From Nocardia mikamii NBRC 108933 (lineage in GTDB: Bacteria; Actinomycetota; Actinomycetes; Mycobacteriales; Mycobacteriaceae), in assembly GCF_001613505.1 (NCBI RefSeq), contig NZ_BDCM01000006.1, positions 529,402-593,401 on the forward strand: a DNA stretch of 64,000 nt, written 5' to 3'. The translations under genes and the position numbers were made by a program. The notes beneath the pieces were generated by a model. It worked only from the letters and a program-made list of their open reading frames with translations. It was not told the DNA's origin and did not search any database. Below are positions 59,221 through 64,000 of the stretch, piece after piece. Within the stretch, counting starts at the first letter, position 1, and every line of letters starts with the position of its first letter.

Positions 59221-59958
59221 ATGGACGAATCGTCACCGGACCGCCCGGGTTTCGCGGACATCGCCGACGCTGGTCGTGCCGCGAACGGCCGGGGCGCCGG
59301 CCAGGTCACGCGTGCCGGAGTGCTGGCGGCAGCACTGGCGATCATCGATAGCGACGGCGTCGAGGGGCTATCGATGCGCCGTTTGGCCGACGTGGTGGGC
59401 CGGGACCCGATGGTGATCTACCGGCATGTACCGAACAAGGCGGCGGTGCTCGACGGTGTCGCCGAACTCGTCTTCGGGCAACTGCGAGTGGACAGTTCGG
59501 ACCCGGATTGGGGCGGCCGGTTGCGGATAATCGCTCGTGATTTCCGCGAACTGGCGCTGTCACATCCGCGGGTGGTGCCGTTGCTGGTGACGCGACCACT
59601 GGCCACGCCGCTCGGGCAGCGTTCGCAGGCGATGCTGCGGCCACTGGAGGATGTACTGGCGTTGCTCACCCGTGCCGGTTTCTCCGGCGCCGACGCGCTG
59701 CACATCTATCGCGCTCTGTTCGGTTTCCTCTACGGCCATGTGCTCAATGAGCTGCAGGAAGTGGTGGAGCGTCCGGAAGAATCCGACGAAGTGTTGCGAC
59801 TCGGCCTGCATCGGCTGCCGGTCACCGAGTTCCCGTTGCTGCGCCGACTCGCCCCGGTGCTGGCCGACTACGACGGTGAGGCCGAGTTGGAACGCGGGCT
59901 CGACATCCTGCTGGCCGGCCTGACGGCCACGCTGCCGCACCCCGGCGCGGCGCTGTAG
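59221..59958 (+). CDS. TetR family regulator of the WWP cluster
   Basis: A 245-residue regulator: GLSMRRLADVVGRDPMVIYR helix-turn-helix, followed by HVPNKAAVLDGVAELVF, and a TetR_C-like second domain ending with ELERGLDILLAGLTATL. It has a 30-residue disordered N-terminus. GAGAGAGG lies before the ATG. It sits between the two blocks of WWP genes and is the natural candidate to control them. Confidence 0.9.
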   Translation: MDESSPDRPGFADIADAGRAANGRGAGQVTRAGVLAAALAIIDSDGVEGLSMRRLADVVGRDPMVIYRHVPNKAAVLDGVAELVFGQLRVDSSDPDWGGRLRIIARDFRELALSHPRVVPLLVTRPLATPLGQRSQAMLRPLEDVLALLTRAGFSGADALHIYRALFGFLYGHVLNELQEVVERPEESDEVLRLGLHRLPVTEFPLLRRLAPVLADYDGEAELERGLDILLAGLTATLPHPGAAL

Positions 59959-60024
59959 CCGTAATCCACGCCGATTCCCGGGTTGAGTGACGTGGGTATG
60001 GGTAAGACGAGGGCAGGTAACCGC

Positions 60025-60038
60025 GTCTCCCGGGAGAC
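60025..60038. terminator. Palindrome after the TetR gene
   Basis: GTCTCCCGGGAGAC is a perfect 14-bp palindrome 66 bases beyond the TetR stop. A terminator is the simplest reading; an operator for the plus-strand block is an alternative. Confidence 0.35.
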
Positions 60039-60184
60039 CGCAGTGCCGAGAGCGCGCCAGTTCAAATAAGCAGCTGGCGCGGTCGCCTCTATACGGCCTG
60101 CCGCTCACGCGCGGCCGGGCCCTCTCGCTCCGGTCGGGCCATCCACCGCTTCCGCTGGCGCCGTGAGCGGCACATGCGGGGTGT

Positions 60185-60190
60185 AGGCTC
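60185..60190 (+). promoter_or_regulatory. -10 hexamer upstream of paralogue 4
   Basis: TAGGCT preceded by GTG, with a similar context upstream of paralogue 6 (TAGGCT at 61323-61328). No convincing -35 is visible, so activation by a protein is possible. Confidence 0.4.
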
Positions 60191-60287
60191 GAGTCATTCG
60201 GCGGCATCACGGGCGCTGACCAGCAGAGGTAGCGCCCTTCCCGAATTCGACATGCGCCCTTTCCCGAGGTCGCGGCAGGAGCGTCCG

Positions 60288-60722
60288 ATGACGCCACTAT
60301 CGATGAACGTGCCTTCGGTGGCGCGTGGGCGCACGCGCGATGACGCTCCCCGGTTACGCCTGCGTCCGGACACCGAGGCGAGCGGCTACGTCGATGCGAC
60401 CTGGTGGCCCCGATCGAACAATCTGGTCGCCGAAATTCCGAGGCTGATCACCGCATTCCGTGCGCGAGCAGGGCCGATAGGGCGCATCGTCTACGATCCG
60501 CGCGCATGGTTACCGACCGGCGGGGCGCACTTTATCCTGGCCGGCCGCAACATACGGCTGGACCGGTATCCGTTCGAACTGTTCGGCACCATGTACCTGT
60601 GCGGAACCGACGGTACGGTGATCGTGCTGCGAGCCATTGCCTCTGGCACCGACCCACTCCTGGCACGGTCCGCGCTCGCGGCGGCGGGGCCTGCTGCCTC
60701 GATCGTCCCGGTCCGGAAATGA
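60288..60722 (+). CDS. WWP/DUF5994-type paralogue 4
   Basis: A 144-residue subgroup B paralogue: PRLRLRPDTEASGYVDATWW, RAGPIGRIVYDPRAW, and FELFGTMYLCGTDGTVIVL. CAGGAG lies seven bases before the ATG, and the bases around the start (CAGGAGCGTC..ATGACGCCA) are shared with paralogue 6, pointing to recent duplication. An upstream in-frame start at 60174 would ignore this site. First of the plus-strand block. Confidence 0.8.
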   Translation: MTPLSMNVPSVARGRTRDDAPRLRLRPDTEASGYVDATWWPRSNNLVAEIPRLITAFRARAGPIGRIVYDPRAWLPTGGAHFILAGRNIRLDRYPFELFGTMYLCGTDGTVIVLRAIASGTDPLLARSALAAAGPAASIVPVRK

Positions 60723-60799
60723 CCGTCATGAAGTGTGCCCCGCAAGGCAGAGTCAGGAGTGTGGATATGAAGCGGCCGACAGGACGTGCCGGGTCATGA
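60719..60799 (+). CDS. Candidate 26-residue coupled small ORF
   Basis: A 26-codon frame whose ATG overlaps the stop of paralogue 4 (ATGA at 60719) and whose TGA overlaps the ATG of paralogue 5 (ATGA at 60796). It exactly bridges the two genes. The product is basic (MTVMKCAPQGRV..., ending PTGRAGS). It may be a translated linker that couples expression, rather than a functional protein. Confidence 0.35.
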   Translation: MTVMKCAPQGRVRSVDMKRPTGRAGS

Positions 60800-61287
60800 C
60801 CGCGGGAGAACCCGATCCCGCGCCCGGCAGCTCGGACCGCACCGGGCCACTGCGCGCCCGGATGCACACCGAGCCCCCGCACACCGGCTGGTTCGACGGC
60901 GCTTGGTGGCCTTACGGTGAGAATCTCACCGCCGAACTGCCGTCCCTGCTCGCGGTGGTGGAGCCTCTGGTCGAGGCGGTGCACCAGGTGATCTATCACC
61001 CCGGCGACTGGGCCGGCGCGCCACCCGGCTTCCGATCCGGCGGAACGTGGGTGCGGCTCAACGGATTCCGTCGTAAACCAGCCCACACCCTCGACGTACT
61101 CGGCATCGCCGGTGCCAGGATCGGCTTACTGGTCGTACCGCCGCACACCGACCCGGCAACCGCGCACGCGATCCTGGCGACCGCGGCGACGCCCGGCGAC
61201 GTCTCCCGGATCCAAGACCTGCTCGCACCGCCGGACAACCCCGCCCCGCGCGAACCCGCATTCGACAGCGATCGGGACCACTCCTGA
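60796..61287 (+). CDS. WWP/DUF5994-type paralogue 5
   Basis: A 163-residue subgroup A paralogue: TGWFDGAWWPYGENL, ELPSLLAVVEPLVEAVHQVI, and IGLLVVPPHTDPATAHAIL. A Trp-Phe replaces Tyr-Val before the DGAWWP core, and RLGP is lost. Only a distant AGGA precedes the ATG, which fits translational coupling through the small frame at 60719. The C-terminal acidic tail is unique to this copy. Confidence 0.78.
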   Translation: MTAGEPDPAPGSSDRTGPLRARMHTEPPHTGWFDGAWWPYGENLTAELPSLLAVVEPLVEAVHQVIYHPGDWAGAPPGFRSGGTWVRLNGFRRKPAHTLDVLGIAGARIGLLVVPPHTDPATAHAILATAATPGDVSRIQDLLAPPDNPAPREPAFDSDRDHS

Positions 61288-61322
61288 TTCCATTCACGCA
61301 GGTCGCCGGAGGTGTCAGCGAG

Positions 61323-61328
61323 TAGGCT
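61323..61328 (+). promoter_or_regulatory. -10 hexamer upstream of paralogue 6
   Basis: TAGGCT in a context similar to that at 60185, about 100 bases before the ATG at 61428. The two leaders also share the sequence around the ribosome-binding site, so paralogue 6 likely has a duplicated copy of the paralogue 4 promoter. Confidence 0.4.
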
Positions 61329-61427
61329 GGGCAGTATCCAGAGACACCTCGCATGCCGGCCAGCCAAGGTCGCGTCGTCTCCGATTCGAATTCCGGCTTC
61401 TCGCGGAGGCTGTGACAGGAGCGTCTC

Positions 61428-61907
61428 ATGACGCCACGCTCGACGGGCTCGCATCCCGCACAAGCTCGTCGCCTACCGCTCTGTACACCCCGATTGCGTG
61501 TGCGCCCGCGCCGCGACGGCACCGGCCGTGTCGACGGTGTGTGGTGGCCTCGCACGCATGACCTCGCCGCCGAACTTCCGGGACTGCTCACCGTTCTCCG
61601 GCCGCACCTGGGACCGGTACGGCGAGTCGTCTACGACCCCACCGGATGGTCCCCCTCCAGCCGGCACCTCCAGCTCGGCAGTCATCGAATTCGCTTGGAT
61701 CCCTATCGGTTCGAGCTGTTCAACACGATGTACGTGTGCAGTGCGCACGGCGCCCTCGTCATGCTGCGGGTAGTCCTCTCCACCACCGATGGCACCGTGG
61801 CGAACGCGGCGCTGGCAGCGGTACCGGACGGGAAGCCCGCGCCCGAGCGACAAAGCCCGGTCACCACGGAGCAGCGTTTCGGAAAGCGGCAGCCGGCGTT
61901 CAAGTAG
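61428..61907 (+). CDS. WWP/DUF5994-type paralogue 6
   Basis: A 159-residue subgroup B paralogue: TGRVDGVWWPRTHDL, ELPGLLTVLRPHLGPVRRVV, YDPTGW, and FELFNTMYVCSAHGALVML. ACAGGAG lies seven bases before the ATG. It has its own leader resembling that of paralogue 4. The C-terminal 20 residues are basic and unrelated to other copies. Confidence 0.8.
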   Translation: MTPRSTGSHPAQARRLPLCTPRLRVRPRRDGTGRVDGVWWPRTHDLAAELPGLLTVLRPHLGPVRRVVYDPTGWSPSSRHLQLGSHRIRLDPYRFELFNTMYVCSAHGALVMLRVVLSTTDGTVANAALAAVPDGKPAPERQSPVTTEQRFGKRQPAFK

Positions 61908-62159
61908 TGGGCGGCCTCTGATCTCTTGCGCCACAGGGAAGTTCAGACCTCGCGGCGATATCCGCTCATGCCGCCCGCCGCGTCGATCGAACCGGCTGTG
62001 CTCGCGGATGATCGTCGACGACCTCAGCGAACAGCGTAAATCGCAGCGCCGCAGCGTGAATGCCGTCTCGATGTCGACAACTCCGCAAAGTAGTGCGGCG
62101 ATCGGGAGGGAGAGCGTCAGCCCCTTCACGTAGCATCGAATACGGAGGGGAGCGGACTG

Positions 62160-63065
62160 GTGCTGACACTCGAGGGCATCGAGGGCGATGCCATGGCAAG
62201 GTTGAGCCGACTGTGGCGGACTGTCACCGGCGATCTGCCGCACCCGCCGCACATCATGCGGCAGTGGTTTCGTGGTGCGCATCCGGGGGAACCGGTGGTG
62301 AAGGTGTGTCTGGTCACCGGTCAGGAAGCACCTCACGCCGTTTTGGCGCAGGCTGCCAAGGTGATACGGCGCGAGGGCCTCGACGAGCGCGGACCGGCAG
62401 CCGGTGACGTCGTGCACGGCAAAATCGGCGACGACGACCTCCTCGTGCAATGGCGTGACGGAATTGTGCTCGTGATCATGACCAGCGAGTACAGGCCGGT
62501 CACCGAAGCGCTGCCGGCCGGTCTCGATCAGTTGGTCCCGTATCGCGAGGGCGATGCGTACTCCGATGATGTCGGTCCGTCCCCGCGCGTCCACGATTCC
62601 GCGGCTGCTACGGCTGCGGTGCTGGAGATGGCGGTGCGGCTGCGGGATGCCTACATCCGAGGACGGTTGGAACAGATCGAGCAGACGGACAGGCGTTCGG
62701 CAGATCGTTTCCGCGGGGTGCGGACCGACGATTTTCTGGATCGTGGCGCGCAAGTCCTGGGGGCATCCGGTTTCGGATTGCTCATCGGCGGCGGCGTCGC
62801 ACTCTTCGATCCGGATCACGCACAGGCTGCTGTGAAATCTCTCCTGTTCGGCGTGACGCTTCTCCTGTGTTGCGCCCAGATCCTTCTCGTAGAACGCCGC
62901 TTCTGGCCGATTCTGGGTGCGGCAGTGGGCGGAATCATCGCTTTCATGATCATCCATTGGCCTGGGTTACAGATCGCCGGATACGCGTTTCTGCTCGTGG
63001 AAGCGGCGCTCTACGCGTGGCTGCTACCGCGGTATCGCGCCGAATTCCGGGCAAATCAGACCTGA
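62160..63065 (+). CDS. Membrane protein with a soluble N-terminal domain, unknown
   Basis: A 301-residue protein. Residues 1-190 are soluble with helical charged stretches (MAVRLRDAYIRGRLEQIEQT). From about residue 200 there are four hydrophobic segments: VLGASGFGLLIGGGVALF, SLLFGVTLLLCCAQILLVE, FWPILGAAVGGIIAFMIIHW and IAGYAFLLVEAALYAWLL. The GTG start follows GGAGG; ATG at 62193 is an alternative. Family not recognised. It may belong with the WWP cluster, 252 bp upstream. Confidence 0.65.
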   Translation: MLTLEGIEGDAMARLSRLWRTVTGDLPHPPHIMRQWFRGAHPGEPVVKVCLVTGQEAPHAVLAQAAKVIRREGLDERGPAAGDVVHGKIGDDDLLVQWRDGIVLVIMTSEYRPVTEALPAGLDQLVPYREGDAYSDDVGPSPRVHDSAAATAAVLEMAVRLRDAYIRGRLEQIEQTDRRSADRFRGVRTDDFLDRGAQVLGASGFGLLIGGGVALFDPDHAQAAVKSLLFGVTLLLCCAQILLVERRFWPILGAAVGGIIAFMIIHWPGLQIAGYAFLLVEAALYAWLLPRYRAEFRANQT

Positions 63066-63101
63066 CTTCGACCTCATCGGATGCACTGTCGAAGCCGCGG
63101 G

Positions 63102-63746
63102 TTATCGCCTGCGGCTCTTCTCGTTGTTCGGCGCGTCGAAGGCAAGGGCCACGAAACGGGTGATCACCGTGGATGCTTCGCTGGGGGCGACGTCGCCACG
63201 GGCCAGTTGCAGTAGCAAGCCCTCGACGAGGGACAGCAGTCCGCGCGCGGTGGACAGCGCGTCATCTCGCGAGTATCCGGCTGCGGGGAGGGTGGCGGCG
63301 ATCGCGTCCGCGAGCCGGTCGGAGCCGGCGGAGAGGCGGGCCGACATCTCCGGATTTCGGGCGGCTCTGTTGACCACGGCCAGCCATGCCATCACCTGGA
63401 TGCGCCAGCTGTCGTCGCGGTGTCGTTCGGCCGCGGGATCGGGGACGGCTCCGGGGATCATGCTCCGAAGTACTTCGCACACAGTCGATTCGGCGTCGCG
63501 CGGGTCGGCGAGGGTGGTGAGTTGATCGACGAGCCGCTCGTCGAGCATGTCGACCACTCCCCCGACGGAGTAGTCGAGAAGATCGTCCAACCCGGCGAAG
63601 TAGTGCTGCAGCGAACCGAGCGACAACCCCGCCTCCGCGGCGACCCGGCGCAGGCTCACCGCGTTCCAGCCCTCGCGGTAGGCCAATCGCCACAGCGCGG
63701 CCGCCACATCGTCGCGTCGTTGTGTCCGATCGACGATCTTCGGCAT
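63102..63746 (-). CDS. TetR family transcriptional regulator
   Basis: A 214-residue regulator with VSLRRVAAEAGLSLGSLQHY, then FAGLDDLLDYSV, and a C-terminal dimerisation domain resembling BetI-type regulators. AGGAGG lies before the ATG. It is divergent from a carboxylesterase with only 62 bp between them, so it probably represses that gene. The gap contains AGTACAGTGACT but no clean palindrome. Confidence 0.9.
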   Translation of the reverse strand: MPKIVDRTQRRDDVAAALWRLAYREGWNAVSLRRVAAEAGLSLGSLQHYFAGLDDLLDYSVGGVVDMLDERLVDQLTTLADPRDAESTVCEVLRSMIPGAVPDPAAERHRDDSWRIQVMAWLAVVNRAARNPEMSARLSAGSDRLADAIAATLPAAGYSRDDALSTARGLLSLVEGLLLQLARGDVAPSEASTVITRFVALAFDAPNNEKSRRR

Positions 63747-63808
63747 CGCACCTCCTTTTTAGTACAGTGACTTATATCAGATTTCTGCCGAAGCAAGGGA
63801 GGGGCACG

Positions 63809-64000
63809 ATGGATGTGGTCGTTCGCACGGCGTGTGGGGCGGTCCGTGGCGAAGCGCGACAGGGGTATTCGGTCTTCTTCGCCATTCCCTATGCCGCACC
63901 CCTGGTCGGTGTCCGCCGCTTCCAGGCCCCGGCTCCGCCGCGGCGATGGAGTGGTGTGCGCGACGCGCGGAGGTTCGGATCCTCGGTTCCGCAGCCGATT
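63809..64000 (+). CDS. Type B carboxylesterase, N-terminal part
   Basis: The first 64 codons of a carboxylesterase/para-nitrobenzyl esterase run off the right edge. ACGAVRGEARQGYSVFFAIP, YAAPLVGVRRFQAPAPP and WSGVRDARRFGSSVPQ match the conserved N-terminus of the family. GGAGGGG lies before the ATG. The catalytic Ser region is outside the window. Confidence 0.85.
   Translation, partial: MDVVVRTACGAVRGEARQGYSVFFAIPYAAPLVGVRRFQAPAPPRRWSGVRDARRFGSSVPQPI

Larger units (their letters stand above)
59959..60287. other. Region between the TetR gene and paralogue 4
   Basis: A 329-bp gap with a 14-bp palindrome at 60025-60038, inverted arms GCCGCTCACG (60100-60109) and CGTGAGCGGC (60163-60172), and a TAGGCT -10 at 60185-60190. 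That leaves a leader of about 95 bases before the ATG at 60288. No gene is supported. Confidence 0.45.

Noticed and set aside
50484..64000. A second attachment site matching the tRNA-Ala 3' end
   Set aside because: No repeat of the T-arm/acceptor sequence was found downstream, and no integrase gene is present in the window.

Overview
The window is high-GC actinobacterial DNA, most likely from Nocardia or a close mycolic-acid-containing relative (Mycobacteriales). The evidence is a complete ergothioneine set (egtA-E), a resuscitation-promoting factor RpfB, a Pmt-type protein O-mannosyltransferase, a PimC-like mannosyltransferase, a Pks16-like acyl ligase, and a gene neighbourhood recalled from Mycobacterium tuberculosis Rv1001-Rv1015c: arcA, pmt, rsmI, metG, tatD, rpfB, ksgA, ispE, pks16, pth, rplY. 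Synteny is from memory and was not computed.

Layout. 1-7.0 kb: end of an unknown gene, a DUF2461 gene, the egtA-B-C-D operon on the minus strand and egtE divergent from it. 7-15 kb: Pks16-like ligase, ADP-ribosylglycohydrolase, pth-rplY, plsC with a divergent TetR gene sharing two near-identical palindromes, prfC and an NTF2-like protein. 15-19 kb: two Abi-alpha-like paralogues flanking a DUF445 membrane protein, with a 75-bp tandem repeat. 19-23 kb: ABC-F ATPase, LLM oxidoreductase, ispE. 23.2-30 kb is an insertion between ispE and ksgA: a copper operon (copZ, His-tailed exported protein, copA), a VOC protein behind a MerR-type promoter, and a putative type VII secretion module (EspC-like protein, WXG-like/amidase protein, small membrane protein).

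30-42.6 kb is the conserved block ksgA, secreted lipase, SDR, rpfB, tatD, metG, TetR, rsmI, pmt, GntR, arcA, soxR. 42.6-50.4 kb: SDR, PimC-like glycosyltransferase, a sensor protein coupled to a GAF-GGDEF-EAL enzyme (Rv1354c-like), two tandem GyrI-like proteins, UdgB, tRNA-Ala(CGC). Beyond the tRNA, 50.5-56.9 kb looks accessory: a second GGDEF-EAL protein with a damaged GGDEF motif, an ArsR/MFS/PhzF cassette and decayed reading frames. 57-62 kb holds six small paralogous proteins (WWP motif, consistent with DUF5994) in two divergent blocks around a TetR gene, with DoxX at one end. The window ends with a membrane protein, a TetR regulator and the start of a type B carboxylesterase.

The most unusual parts are the six-member WWP/DUF5994 cluster, the type VII amidase module, the Abi-alpha/DUF445 triad, and at least seven genes whose TAnnnT -10 hexamer ends exactly seven bases before the start codon, which predicts leaderless transcripts and settles several starts.
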